Of a stretch of DNA of 64,000 nucleotides, positions 45,648 through 56,988 are shown piece after piece (the first letter of the stretch is position 1; every line of letters begins with the position of its first letter). The stretch is from Lycorma delicatula. Taxonomy: Eukaryota; Arthropoda; Insecta; Hemiptera; Fulgoridae. A program made the position numbers and the translations under genes. The notes beneath the pieces were generated by a model that did no database searches, was not told where the DNA came from, and saw only the letters and a list, made by a program, of their open reading frames with translations. The DNA lies in NCBI RefSeq assembly GCF_047948215.1, contig NC_134460.1, positions 148,174,049 through 148,238,048 of the forward strand. Direction: 5' to 3'.

Positions 45648-46910
45648 GGAGGAAAAGGTATAGCAGCTCATATAGTCAGGCAAGGAAAATTGTATTCGAT
45701 GTTTACAATTTCTTTTTACAAAACGATGCCGAAACCGGAATAGTGAGGAATACGGTCGCTCAAGCTACAAAAGTATCAAAACGAACGGTCCAAAGAATTA
45801 CAGCAGACGAGAAATCAAATGCAACTGAGAAGCGCCATCCGTGTTCGATTCACAAAGAAAACGTGCACATCGCCCAATAGTGTGTGCAATTTAGATTCGT
45901 TTGACCCGGACGCTTTTCACCTACTGTGAAAAGAATTATGCTAAAAGCCCGCGAAAGTAAATTAATTTCAAAGGGAGTGAAAGATCTTTAAGGAGAATAT
46001 TACGTAAAATGGGATTTAGATTGAAAAAACAAAAGACAACTGGAAAATACTGATACAACGGCACGACATTAAAATGCAAAGATGAAAATTCTAAGACACA
46101 TTTCCGTTTCGCGAAGAAGGAAGACCGATTGTATACACAGCTGAAACCTAAGTTCACAAAAGACATACGACACCAAAATCGTGGGTAGACACAACAAACC
46201 TTCAAGAGGGGCTGAAAACACCGGTATCCAAGGGCTAACTATTAATAATTTTTCATGCCGGCTGTAATAAAGGATTCCTTAATAATGCTTTAAGATCGAT
46301 GGATTCCGAAAAGTACACGAAATGGTTACGGGTGAAGTGTATTCCCCAACTTGCCACTCGGTCGACCATGTACTAGATAACGCCTCGTATCACAACGTTC
46401 TGCTACAAAAGCAGCTAAATTTTAACTCTTTAAAAAACTTTTATGATAAAACGGTCAGCCGAATTAACTGTTCTCCAGCTATGACGAAGACTGAATTATT
46501 TGATATAAAATTACACAAAGAATATCAAAAGAAATTTCTAACGGATGACATTTTCGAAAATTATGGGCATACAGTTCTACGGTTGCCCCCTTATAGCCCT
46601 GACTTGAATGCCATTGAAATGATGGAATCGAGTAGCTAAAAGTAATACAACTTTTAACATGTTGGACGTTCTTAAGTTAGCCGAAAAGGAATTTCATAAC
46701 GCGTCTGAAGCCGAGTGGAGCAATGTCTGCGAACATGTTATCAACGTCGAAAAACAATACATTGAAGATGAACATTTATATGACGTACACGTCAACAATT
46801 TTATAATAAATGTGAATTCAAAATCGGTCACGAGCTCTTTGAATCTACCGACAGCGACTTTGGAATTTGCGAGCGACAGAATAAAGCGAGTAGAAAAAAT
46901 AATTATTTAA
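45648..46910 (+). pseudogene. DDE transposase of Tc1/mariner superfamily, decayed
   Basis: From about 45650: YSQARKIVFDVYNFFLQNDA, ETGIVRNTVAQATKVSKRTV and QRITADEK form an N-terminal helix-turn-helix. After several stops and shifts the catalytic domain appears. VDTTNLQEGLKTP-like text lies near 46190, then ORF 46322-46639 has HVLDNASYHNVLLQKQ (second catalytic D) and YGHTVLRLPPYSPDLNAIEMM (third motif, with E). ORF 46659-46910 gives LKLAEKEFHNASEAEWSNVC, the C-terminal helix region. The first catalytic motif is not identifiable. Neighbouring ORFs are broken by only a few changes, so decay is moderate. A LINE inserted just downstream. Confidence 0.75.
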
Positions 46911-46973
46911 GTAGGTTAAAATAATAATATTAATTGGGATGCTAAATTAGTTTTAATTAAATAGTATCGTATG

Positions 46974-47699
46974 TCGTATGTCGTAAGTCCTACGCAAGAA
47001 CTATCGCATGAAAATAAACAAGAACAAAACAAAAGTAATGAAATGTAGTAGAAATAACAAAGATGGACCGCTGAATGTGAAAATAGGAGGAGAAAAGATT
47101 ATGGAGGTAGAAGAATTTTGTTATTTGGGAAGTAAAATTACTAAAGATGGACGAAGCAGGAGCGATATAAAATGCCGAATAGCACAAGCTAAACGAGCCT
47201 TCAGTAAGAAATATAATTTGTTTACATCAAAAATTAATTTAAATCTCAGGAAAAGATTTTTGAAAGTGTATGTTTGGAGTGTCGCTTTATATGGAAGTGA
47301 AACTTGGACGATCGGAGTATCTGAGAAGAAAAGGTTAGAAGCTTTTGAAATGCGGTGCTATAGGAGAATGTTAAAAATCAGATGGGTGGATAAAGTGACA
47401 AATGAAGAGGTATTGCGGCAAATAGATGAAGAAAGAAGCTTTTGGAAAAATATAGTTAAAAGAAGAGACAGACTTATAGGCCACATATTAAGGCATCCTG
47501 GAATAGTCGCTTTAATATTGGAAGGACAGGTAGAAGGGAAAAATTGTGTAGGCAGGCCACGTTTGGAATATCTAAAACAAATTGTTGGGGATGTAGGATG
47601 TAGAGGGTATACTGAAATGAAACGACTAGCACTAGATAGGGAATCTTGGAGAGCTGCATCAAACCAGTCAAATGACTGAAGACAAAAAAAAAAAAAAAA
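46974..47699 (+). mobile_element. young 5'-truncated LINE insertion
   Basis: This is a 726-bp insertion with an A-tail (47684-47700), flanked by a perfect 11-bp duplication AGTATCGTATG at 46963-46973 and 47700-47710. The first base of the right duplication could also belong to the A-tail. Truncation at the 5' end plus A-tail plus duplication is the signature of target-primed reverse transcription. It lies downstream of the DDE transposase remnant and carries an uninterrupted frame, which suggests a recent event. Confidence 0.93.
47008..47679 (+). pseudogene. LINE ORF2 C-terminal part, open frame (223 aa)
   Basis: The frame matches the thumb and C-terminal region of a non-LTR reverse transcriptase. 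It starts in the KINKNKTKVM segment that normally follows the FADD catalytic box. Then come EEFCYLGSKITKDGRSRSD, ALYGSETWTIG, LEAFEMRCYRRMLKIRWVDK, NEEVLRQI, RRDRLIGHILRH, EGKNCVGRPRLEYLKQI and a C-terminal DRESWRAASNQSND. The catalytic palm with its aspartates and the N-terminal endonuclease are absent because of truncation, so it has no enzymatic activity. The C-terminus resembles RTE- or CR1/L2-like insect LINEs annotated as craft-type; I cannot settle the clade from this part alone. Confidence 0.9.
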
Positions 47700-47710
47700 A
47701 GTATCGTATG

Positions 47711-48361
47711 CATTTTTGGTTATAAATATCATCTATATTAAACTGACAATGTTTTCAGTCTGCCTAGTACCGTGCCAAATGTTTGCCGAATGCTAGTAGT
47801 TCTTTGTGCCAACTTACGTGCCGATAGTTCTAGATTACCGTTACTGGGCAAACTACTACGTAGTGTACGTACACCTAAAAAAAAGAAGAAATTTTTAGTT
47901 TCAATTTATCAAACAGAATCGGCTGCCATAAACGGTTATTTTTGTAATGATTATTTTTTTAATTTATTTTGAAGTTCCGTGCTATCAGTATATTCTAATC
48001 ACTAAATTTCAGGTATTGACTTCACTAAGGTGTATTAATCTCAGACTGGAAAATATATGGATTTCGGAAAAATTTTTTGTATTTTAAGCCAAAAGTAAAG
48101 CAGTTTTTTTATATTACATATGAAGTTTATTAAACCAAATATATGTTTATTAAACCATATATATATATATATATATATATTTATTATACCAAATATATTT
48201 TACCTTTTATCGAGGTAAAATCATAATCCCGTCGCTTCAGAATTTCTTTGTTTTCTAGACGAAAAACAGTGAACTTTTACAGACCTATTCTGAAGCGAAC
48301 TCTTTATATCTCAGAGAGTTTCGTAGAAACCGAAACGAATGACAGTGCAAGGTCAAAACTA
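47711..48361. other. spacer, nothing recognised
   Basis: AT-rich with a (TA)n run at 48162-48180. The plus ORF at 47772-47972 has no domain. Confidence 0.5.
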
Positions 48362-49525
48362 CAGGGTCATTCACGGGAACCGGATGTTTTTGAAGTGGGT
48401 TGTACTCGGGCGTTCGTGGTGGAGGGGCACGTGGCTGGTGTCTGACGTTTCCTTTGTTCATAGCATTTACATTTTAGTCGTTGAGATGGAGCCGTGGGCG
48501 CTAGACCAACGCCTGTACGCGTATGACAGTTTTGTGCGAAATGACGAATCCGTAACTGCTGTTTAGCGAGATTTCCGCCGTCAGTTTAATATCCATCGTA
48601 ATGCAAGTGTCCCTTCTCGTAACACAATATCGCGACGGGTAAACAACCTTCGAACAAGCGGTTCAATATTGAAGAAAAAACCACCGGGTCTCCGACGAAC
48701 TGCCAGCACTCCGGAAAACATCGAACGAGTAAGGGAAGCCATTGTCAGAAGCCCACGCCGCTCTATTCAGAGGCATTCAGCAGCGCTTCAAATGAGCACA
48801 AGTACGGTAAGACGAATTCTGCATACAGACCTGCATTTCCATCCTTACAAGATAGCCGTCGTGCAGCAGTTAAACGAGCAAGATTTCACGCGCGATTACA
48901 ATTTTGTCGACAAATGCTTACCGTTTTTGAAGAAAATGAAAATTTGTTATTGTTAATGAGTGACGAAGCCCATTTTCATTTGAATGGCTTCGTCAACAAA
49001 CAGAATTGCCGGTATTGGGCAGAAAGAAACCCTTATCAGCTTTACGAGAGACCACTTCATAGCCCAAAGGTGGCTGTCTGGTGTGCAATAGGAAAGGTCG
49101 GTGTTATTGGACTATATATTTTTTTTTTAAAAATGACGCTGCCGTAACTGTAACAGCTGATCGTTACATCGCGATGTTGAATATGTTTTTCATCCCCGAG
49201 TTACGAAACCGGGGAATCGATTTTCAAAATGTGTTATTCCAGCAGGATGGAGCTACAGCGCACACAGCGAGGGCAACGATGGCTGTTCTCCGTAACTTGT
49301 TTCCGGGACGGATCGTTTCCCGATTCGGCGACATTTCTTGGCACCCTCGGTCCCCCGACTTGAGTAGTTGTAATAATTTTCTGTGGGGGTTTCTGAAATC
49401 GCGTGTGTACGGCAATAAACCGCGTACATTGGAGGACCTAAAGATCGCAATTGGTCATCACGTCACCCAGATTGATGTAGACATGCTGCAAAGAATTGAG
49501 GCCAGTTACCGTGAAAGGCTACAAC

Positions 49526-49530
<5 letters not shown>
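48362..49530 (+). mobile_element. IS630-like element, left terminus present
   Basis: The left terminus CAGGGTCATTCACGGGAACC at 48362 follows TA (48360-48361). It resembles the termini of the deleted element at 38636-39394. The transposase follows from 48486. The right terminus was not found; a (GA)n tract starts right at the stop codon. Confidence 0.75.
48486..49530 (+). pseudogene. IS630-like transposase, near full length
   Basis: It starts at ATG 48486 (MEPWALDQRLYAYDSFVRND). A stop at 48564 is followed by FRRQFNIHRNASVPSRNTIS, a helix-turn-helix, and KKKPPGLRRTASTPENIERV. Then RSPRRSIQRHSAALQMSTST, the second DNA-binding unit, and HFHPYKIAVVQQL. A frameshift near 48930 leads to ENENLLLLMSDEAHFHLNGF with the first catalytic D. 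After another frameshift near 49125 comes VLFQQDGATAHTAR with the second catalytic D. The third motif reads RSPDLSSCNNFLWGFL, where the family has SPDLSPCDFFLWG, so the third acidic residue appears changed D to N. The C-terminus is RIEASYRERLQQ. Usual length is about 340 residues; this is about 348 codons. It is the best-preserved transposase here, but it has one stop, two shifts and a damaged active site. Confidence 0.88.

Positions 49531-49573
<43 letters not shown>
49528..49573. repeat. (GA)n microsatellite
   Basis: Continuous GA repeats with one GGG interruption, between the IS630-like transposase stop and a mariner fragment on the opposite strand. Confidence 0.95.
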
Positions 49574-49574
<1 letters not shown>

Positions 49575-49579
49575 ATTTT

Positions 49580-49987
49580 TGGCGTGAATTCTGGCTTTCC
49601 ACCGATTGCAGGGATCCATCTAGCTTCGACCGCAAGCTTTTCCACATATTACTTTTGTCCATAAATCCATTTTTATGGACATTTTTATTTTTAACAGCCG
49701 AAATAAGCCTTTCTAAAACGGTTTCGTTCCGTTTTAGCAACGATTAGCAGGTGAAAATTCGATTCGTTAGATTTTTCACTTTTAAATGGTGCTGCACATC
49801 CAACGTTCTTCAAACAGTGTAAAACTATTTTGTAGTCGATGTTTACGGTCGTTACTGATATCATGACCGCTAATCTGCCGGTCTTGCTTAACGTTTTCAC
49901 GATTTCATCGACTTTTTCGGTCATAGGCTGACAAGAAGGAGGTGCATTATCAACATCAAAAATGCCTAAACCGGCTTTGTACCACAC
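49580..49987 (-). pseudogene. mariner transposase N-terminal fragment
   Basis: On the minus strand, 49987 to about 49780 reads GLGIFDVDNAPPSCQPMTEK, then VDEIVKTLSKTGRL, then VNIDYKIVLHCLKNVG. The family pattern is DAPRSGRP.TE..DEI....D...S...I...L.IDHKTVL.HL...G, the linker and second helix-turn-helix of mariner/SETMAR-type transposases. A frame change leads to AKTERNRFRKAYFG and then MSIKMDLWTKVICGKACGR and NGFMDKSNMW (49719 to 49600), the region after the first catalytic D (TGDEKW appears lost). It stops at the (GA)n tract. It is not part of the IS630-like element on the other strand. Confidence 0.7.
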
Positions 49988-50433
49988 GTACTGATAACCG
50001 TATCATATCCATAAACATCACAAATTTTTTGAACAAATTTTATTCGCAATTTTCCCTTATACGTAATAAAAAGTTTATCAAATCTCTTCATTAATTTCAC
50101 TCGTTATTAAGACTCAAATAAATTTTAAATAAACTAATAAAATCATAACCTACCTAAAAATATTCTGCGATATGTCATCTTTCAAAATTCACAAAATTCT
50201 TGTCAGATTTGATAAAAATTAAAATGATCCAAAAGCCGGGAGAATATGAAGAAAATTTTCCCAAACCCCAGCATCCGTAGCCACACTGTAAACGGGCACA
50301 TGATAAGAGAAAGAATTATCGACTGAATTTACATCTAAAACAGCAGACTGCATTTCACATAGTCACACTTCGGTCCTTTCTCAGAAACAATAAAAAAAAT
50401 AAATTAAAAATTAATAACAACGAGTAATCTTAC
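49988..50433. other. AT-rich spacer
   Basis: Nothing recognised. Confidence 0.5.
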
Positions 50434-50560
50434 CATTGCACCGGTTTGGGGCAGAATATCGGTCAGGCCGCGAGCTCGGCGCGAGCCCCCTACAGCTGCC
50501 ATTCCCCGGATCAAAGGCTGCGGCGGCTCTATGAACATTTCTTAACGACCAAGCACTCTC
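50434..50560 (-). other. splice-bounded exon candidate, product unknown
   Basis: On the minus strand a 127-nt GC-rich block starts after a strong acceptor (pyrimidine-rich TTTTTGTTCTCAG, 50561-50573) and ends at a good donor, ATG/GTAAGATT (GT at 50432-50433). Only one frame is open through the exon, reading ESAWSLRNVHRAAAAFDPGN and GSCRGLAPSSRPDRYSAPNR. Composition stands out from AT-rich flanks on both sides and no transposon match was recognised. An opposite-strand frame (QAASSARAPYSCHSPDQRLR) is also open but lacks a donor. The product is not recognised; it could be an exon of a protein gene, a noncoding transcript, or an old insertion with chance splice sites. Confidence 0.5.
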
Positions 50561-51583
50561 CTGAGAACAAAAATAAGAATAATTCATCGTTCATTAAGCA
50601 CTATGAATTTTCAATATCTAGAATAATATTTACAGAAACCGATTCTAAATATAAACATCGCAATTATTAGGTTAATAAATTTTTCGTCGGTTAACAGGCC
50701 GATAACTTTTACAACCAGCGCGATCGCATCGAGGATGTTAGCAGCAATCTAATTAGAGTAATTTACGCGATTTTTGCTTTTCGGAAATTCTTAAGAGGGT
50801 CTGAAATCAATCTATTACGGTTATTTATATTCTGGCATAATTATTTGTTAGTTATGCCGTGTTTTTGTGAATACGGGGAAAAGATGATGACTTTTTATTT
50901 TTAAAAAAATAAGCTTTCCCTGTAAGAGACTGAACGTAGTTTTCTTTTTAGTAAACAGAATAATTTACCGGCGCAGCTCATTCTATGTAAAAATAAAGAA
51001 AAAAGTACTTATCAAAACGCGTCTGGAAACGATTCGTTAACGAGTTACGGCTGGTGAAAAATTTCGTCCAGATTTCAACTCCTTCAGTGAAATGAAGCCG
51101 TACAAAACTTCTTGGGTCGTAAAAATGTAATCTAATTTGATTTTTTCATATGAAATTCGATTTGAAAAAAATGAGTTCGAGAACTGTAACTTCAGTAGTT
51201 TTTTTAGAAAACCGACGAAAAATGCAAAAAACGGGATTCGAAAACACACTTATTTACTTTTGTCTTGTAATAATTGTTAAATTACACCTAACTGTTAAAT
51301 TTTCCTGGAAAATGATTTTTATCGATAACCAATTTTTTTTCAAAACACTAGGAAAATGACAAAAAATAAATAAATTTGGTAATCAAAATTAATAAAAGAA
51401 GTTTCAAAATACAAGTAAATAACTTCATACAGGATAGTATCTAATCAACTTTCGCAGCGGTATATTTACGTTCTGTTAAAACCTATGATTTTTGTTTAAA
51501 TCTAATTGTAATAAGACCTTTCTTTTACTTTATTTGTAGTATTCCGTTTAGAATTGAATTTCCTACAAGGTTAATTTAAAGAG
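50561..51583. other. spacer; short fragment of the transposon repeat at 51540
   Basis: No gene is supported. 51535-51583 (GAATTGAATTTCCTACAAGG) resembles the inverted-repeat block at 2344 and 4879. It may be a fragment of that IS630-like family next to the LINE 3' end. Confidence 0.4.
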
Positions 51584-52845
51584 TCTTGGTTTGTCTGGCA
51601 TTTCTCCCACGACTACCCAATTCGATCTCCGTAAAGATAAGACCGAATGTCCGTGCAACAAACGGCTACTGTGCCTCAAAACGGTTTAGCGACCAATATC
51701 CTAATTAGCTCCTAGAGCTTACCTATCGGCGTGACCGGAATCAGCGTGGCGCCCTACACCGTTCGCTTGCGTGTCCACCGCTCACTTGTGATATATTGCT
51801 AAAACGGGTAGGCGCACCCTGTCTATATACTATAATATATGACTTGTCGATAAATTAAAATTTATTCCGTCAAAGGCAGCAATTTGCTGCCACGCCTAGG
51901 TCGCTGAATGCCAAGAACCTGTCCACCATATTATAGCGCTTGGAGCTATATTTGACCGATGGCCAGCCATTTCTCGAGGGTAGCTTCCTACAGCATGCGG
52001 TAGGGGTCTTATAACCCTTAAACTACTAATGCCGGTTGAAAAAAAGCAACGGCATCAAGAAACTTCCACACGGTCCGACAATGCGGCTCACGCCACATTG
52101 ACTCGCAACTTATGAGTGGCCAATTTTCCCCTTGACCTCTAAGTTCTAGGGTGGCCTGAGTTCTGTCCCCAGAACTCAGGAGATGGGCAACTGTTCGAAA
52201 TTTAGATCCGATGCATTGCGATCACCGTTTCGCTCCGGTACTGGCCCGGCTCGAAACCGCATCCCAAATACCTCGGCCTCCCTACCTCTTCGCAATTTCC
52301 ACATGATCGCCCGAACTTTCACCCCTAAATCGATTGGGAGAACCTATCCTAATACAGCGGTAGCCTCGTAGGAAGGTTGTTTTAAACACACCAGTACATA
52401 ATATTAAGGCTCTGCTTGGGCACTCCTTAAATTTTGAATAAGCGCTCGATTTCTTTGCAACCTTTGCGCCCAAACGAACGCAGCATAAGAGGTCATACTT
52501 TCGAAGACACCTCGGTACATCATGTACAGATGACGGCCCGACAGCCCGTAATCCTTTCGAGCAATCCTCCTAAGCCTGTGCATCACAGAGACGCATTAGG
52601 CAAGTAGCGTCCGCCACTACTTGCCTAATGCGGTTGCTAAACAGCAACTTCTCATCAAACAAAACACCTAGGTACTTATGAAATCTACCTCGGCTGATTA
52701 CACAGCCTTTATACTTAATATGGGGGTTGCGACTGTACAATAATTTGTCTGCACCCTTGAAAAGCATAAAAACTTCGTCTTGGGCACAGAAATCATTCAA
52801 TTTTTCATGTCCATCCAGCCCTATGCGGTTGACAAAGCGTGATTA
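51584..52845 (-). mobile_element. R1-like LINE, decayed 3' part of ORF2 (copy 2)
   Basis: Read on the minus strand, 52845 to 52573 gives LNDFCAQDEVFMLFKGADKL, YKGCVISRGRFHKYLGVLFD and FSNRIRQVVADATCLMRL. These correspond to the reverse transcriptase thumb and YLGV-type motif after the catalytic box. A shift then gives RLRRIARKDYGLSGRHLYMM and SYAAFVWAQRL (52586-52404), matching copy 1. Further decayed sequence and the shared 3' UTR run to 51584. Relative to copy 1 a segment of about 250 bp (the Cys/His region) is missing, and the junction carries an 11-bp hairpin (52155-52180). Another perfect 15-bp hairpin lies at 52593-52631 in the coding part. Not functional. Confidence 0.75.
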
Positions 52846-55205
52846 GTCTTATCTGTTTACTGGCGATTGTAACGAAGTTATTACAACCCAAACGTAAAAA
52901 AAGCCGTTTTTGGACTCGCGTTTTTTGCGTTTTTCGCCGGATTTTTAAAAACTACTTAATTTACGGTTCTCCGACCCATTTTTTCGATTTGTGAGATCGA
53001 ATTTCATATGAAACCGTTAAATTAGCTTACAATTTTGCGTCCCAAAAATTTCTGTACGGCTTCATTTCACTGGAGGAGATGAAATCTGGTCGAAATGTTT
53101 CGCCAGCCAGAACTCGTTAACTAAGCGTTTCCGAACCTATGTTTATATGTATTTTTTTATTTATTTTTCCGTGCAGAATGAGCTCCCAAAGCATCTGTAT
53201 ATCCTGGTAAATCATCCTGAATAACACTAGGACCCTAGAATTTTGTAATTTAGGTAGGAAAACTATAAAGCAAGGGTGAAGTAATACGGACATAAAAATC
53301 AGAAACGACACAAGCAAAAAGACCTTTCACGCAGAAACAAATCTGTTATTATCAAATTCAGATCTAAAAATTAAAAAGAATTTTTAAATATTTGTAACTC
53401 TTTGAGGTAGTGAAATACGGACGATATGATAAAAGAAAGGAAAAGAATACAGGCCTTGAAATACGGTAATAAAGAAAGATGTTGAAGACTTCAATACAAT
53501 ACGACTAATAGGTGAGAAGAGTAGATTCTTGCAAGGTGACGAATTAAGACATTTAAGTTTGTGGGATTTACAGAAAGTAAAGCTATAGAGAAATACAAAG
53601 ATCGGAATATATAAAATACATAATTAAGGATGCAAATGCAGAAATCAAAGTTAAAAAATTATCGTGGAACAGAAAGGTTGAAGAATAGTATCCAATAGGC
53701 GACTGACTGACGACAGCACAACAAAAATTAGGGCTATACATATTAGTCTGCAGTATCTATGTACTGTTTTTTTAATCGTGTTTTAAAATTGCTGTTTTAA
53801 GTACATTTTGTGCGCCTATAATAATTTTTTTACGTTTCTTATGTTTACTAAAATGTTGTGACTTCGTAAACCTATTGCAGTTATACTTAAATTACAAGTA
53901 ATAATTACTTAATAACAAATATTTATTATTTAAACAAATCAAGTGTAAAATAGCTGATATTTATATTCTACAATTTAATTAAATCGAATAAGATAATTAC
54001 CATAAAAAAATTAATAGACTATTTCTTCGTAAAATTTCTGCAAGGGAATGCGGCAAAAATCAACCTATAATTTAAAATAAGTACACTTTAAAGAAAATTA
54101 AAAATATATACTCTAGAAGTAATTTAACGGATCCAAACAGTTAAAAATTTAAAAAAATAGCATCAAATTTTGTTTTAATAAAAAAAAAAATTATCGTGTA
54201 ATCAATCTATGGTTAAGAGAAAAAGTAAAAGAAACTTTTAGTAAAAAAAAAAATAATAATGTCGCTCAACTTTACCGACATTTCCATAACGCTACATCCT
54301 TCCCTCGGTGATAAACAACGAGAAATTATAATTGTCCCTATCTGTATTCTTATCAAAAGAGATACAATTAAACAATAGTTCTAATCGTTTGTCAAACCGG
54401 TTATGAAAATATCACAAAGTTGTTTTTGTGATATTTTCATAACCGTTTTAAAATACTCTATTATAAAGCGAAAAAGAGAGAGAGTGCGCGCGTGTACACA
54501 CACAATAACGCCCTCTCTTCCTTAGTGAAAAGCCTGAAAACTATTTCCATTCTAATACAGTTTACAAAAAAAAGTGATAAAAATTATACAAATTCAATAC
54601 GTTGAAACAATATAATTACACAACGCTTATTTCTTACGTTACCGACGATCGGGGTTATTACCCCTAAACCTCTAATAAGTTTGAACGCAGTTCTTACCGT
54701 GACAATATCTCGCTTAGAAAAAGATTTTTAAAACTCACACGGCGATAGATGGAAACGATAAAGTTATAAAAATAATCAAATGTTTAGAAGCGGAAAGCGG
54801 TTTTAACTAAATTTTTTTCAAAATTTGTAAATCCCATTACATCTACTAGTATTTCCGTTCAATCTCCCCACTCCTTATAGTAATTTAAAACAAAATAAAA
54901 CTCAATCGACTCTACTAAAACCAAAAATATATACCTATCGTGAACATTAATACAATTTTCTAAATGATATTTAAAATATCCTTTTTAATAAGTCAAAATA
55001 TTAAATATATTCTGGGATGTTCACTCCCTGACCGATGATAATGATTTTTCTGCTTTACAACTTCGGGAAAGCAAAATTAAATTCACGTTTCAAAACTACA
55101 AGTTCAAGAAATATATATACAGTACACGAGTAAATTACAGTATTTTCTTTTGACTTCCACCGCTTCAATTTAATTAACGTATGATTAATGATTTTAATAA
55201 TAAAA
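52846..55205. other. AT-rich spacer with a perfect hairpin
   Basis: No gene recognised. At 54398-54445 a perfect 21-bp hairpin (CGGTTATGAAAATATCACAAA and its complement) has a 6-nt loop. Pairing resumes after one mismatch on the outside. A GA/CG/CA simple-sequence patch lies at 54473-54502. Confidence 0.5.
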
Positions 55206-55330
55206 TAAAAAATCTGACTACTCCGAACGCCGCGGCACGGAGGCTTTGTCTTTACCGAGAAGAATCTAGGTTCGAATCCCGTCCGGCTTGCAGTATTTTA
55301 TAAACTGCAAAATTTATCGTGAAAATAAAA
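55206..55330 (+). repeat. SINE family A head (tRNA-derived)
   Basis: GCCGCGGCACGGAGG is followed by a perfect B box GGTTCGAATCC (55270) and then CGTCCGGCTTGCAGTATTTT and CTGCAAAATTTATCG. It parallels the head at 17690. No acceptor stem pairing, so it is not a functional tRNA gene. The tail is missing. Confidence 0.6.
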
Positions 55331-56503
55331 ATTATTGCAACCGAATGCGCGCGCATGTAATCACAAATATTAAATAAATAAACGAACACGAATACGAAAA
55401 ATTGTACATTATTAATTAAACTAGTCGGTTAAAAGTATATCAAATTTAACTGAAATAATTAGTTTTACCAGAAAGAAGAATAAAGAACTAATAAAAAAGA
55501 TATTTGATTTTCCTGAGACCGTACAACTCCTTGATAAAGAGTTCTTTTATCCGGTAATCCAGATAATTCACAGACTATTAAAGGAAGTAGCGGCTCCCGA
55601 TAAATTTTCGTTCGGTGTAAGTCACCGGAGTCGTGTGGGTTTTATACAGCAGCCGACTAAATATCAAATCATCTGATAACTTGTGCTGCAAAAATGTAGA
55701 TTAATTTGCAACGGAACAAAAAACAGTCGGCGAGATCAGAATTACTTTTAGAAAACATTTTCATGCGAAATAGAAGTAAAACGAATTTAGAAAGTACAAT
55801 AAGGCCGAATATCATAAGAAAATAAGCTTGATTCACAGAAGATGGGACGTACTTGTACCGACCTCTTCAAACTTTTCAACTTTCTTTTTTAAGTAAAATA
55901 ACATTTTTTGTTTCTTAATCGACCAAGAGTTTTTTTAAGTTTAATAAGCGAGGCGTAACTTTCGAACAGACTGCTCCTTTGCCTAAATTAGAAGTAAAAA
56001 AAAAAATGACTGCATTGAACGTTACTTTTTTTTTAAATCAGCCGATTTTGTGTTCAATTCCAGGAAAGGATCTGCTAATTAAAATACAAATGTATATCCA
56101 ACGACGTAATACTAAAAAAGAAACATATTCATTACCTGCTCGAGGACAGAAAAAGGATATAATGCGTGCACGGCTAACAGCAATAGTGAATTTTGATGCG
56201 ATAAAAAAAACCATCTCGGGTTTGGTAATTTAAGAAATATTTCTTCGGTAAAAAGTTTTAATAAGACAAACGTCTAAGAAAATGAATCTGTAAACCCGGT
56301 TCGTAAACATTTTAGATTAGATTTCTTTTTCATATGAATAAAACGAAAACAAACAAATCGTTATCGTCATCGTTATTATTATTCCAGCCACCGATATTAA
56401 AACTAAAGGCTGAAATATAATTCTTTAATTCAGAACAACTATTAGATGGAATGTGTCTAGGGTATGACCCAGAAACCCTAGAATGAATGTAAGACAGTAT
56501 TAC
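55331..56503 (+). other. spacer with coding-like remnant
   Basis: A plus frame at about 55428-55680 (no usable ATG) reads FDFPETVQLLDKEFFYPVIQ and RLLKEVAAPDKFSFGVSHRS and stops at TGA 55678. It is protein-like but not recognised, and may be a transposon relic. The plus ORF at 55979-56233 (ending LPARGQKKDIMRARLTAIVN) is likewise unidentified. Confidence 0.35.
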
Positions 56504-56611
56504 AGCGGCAGCGAAGCATAATGACCCTGATGATTGAAGCGGTTGGTGGCCCGCCAAGTAGCATGCAGGCTGTCGCTATGCCAGCTAACACATCTCCCCC
56601 CTCTTTCGTTA
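56504..56611 (-). other. splice-bounded exon candidate, product unknown
   Basis: A 108-nt GC-richer block. On the minus strand a possible acceptor (GTCTCGGGTTTGTATTAG) ends at 56612 and a moderate donor GCT/GTAATA lies at 56502-56503. Two minus frames are open: TKEGGDVLAGIATACMLLGG... and NERGGRCVSWHSDSLHATWR.... A plus frame is open too (RSIMTLMIEAVGGPPSSMQA...), with weaker splice signals. I cannot decide strand or frame, only that the block looks coding-like against its flanks. Confidence 0.35.
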
Positions 56612-56988
56612 CTAATACAAACCCGAGACAATATACGGTACGCAAAAAAAATATATATATACATATACAAATATTTGATGCCCCTATACACCACGACTCC
56701 AGCGCTGCAACGAAATAAAAGCTAATCACGACGGTTTAAAAACATTATTATTTATCTGCCAAACGACAGACCGTAAATCATTCGAATACGTTCACATCGC
56801 ATTCATTTATTCATCGGGTGGTCGATCGTAAAAAACCGTTACGATTTTCAAGTATCCGCTATTTTCTCTCTAACAAAATGTTGTAATATACTGCTGAATA
56901 ATTCAATGAATCTGCATAAGATGTCGAACCAAAATCTGACTTCGCATTAACAATTAACGGTTCAAAAATATTAAAAAATTGTACTTAC

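Noticed and set aside
56478..56729. 83-codon minus ORF with hydrophobic stretches as a membrane protein
   Set aside because: Its N-terminal half is a translation of an AT-rich simple-sequence tract. Only the central 108-nt block is kept, as an exon candidate.
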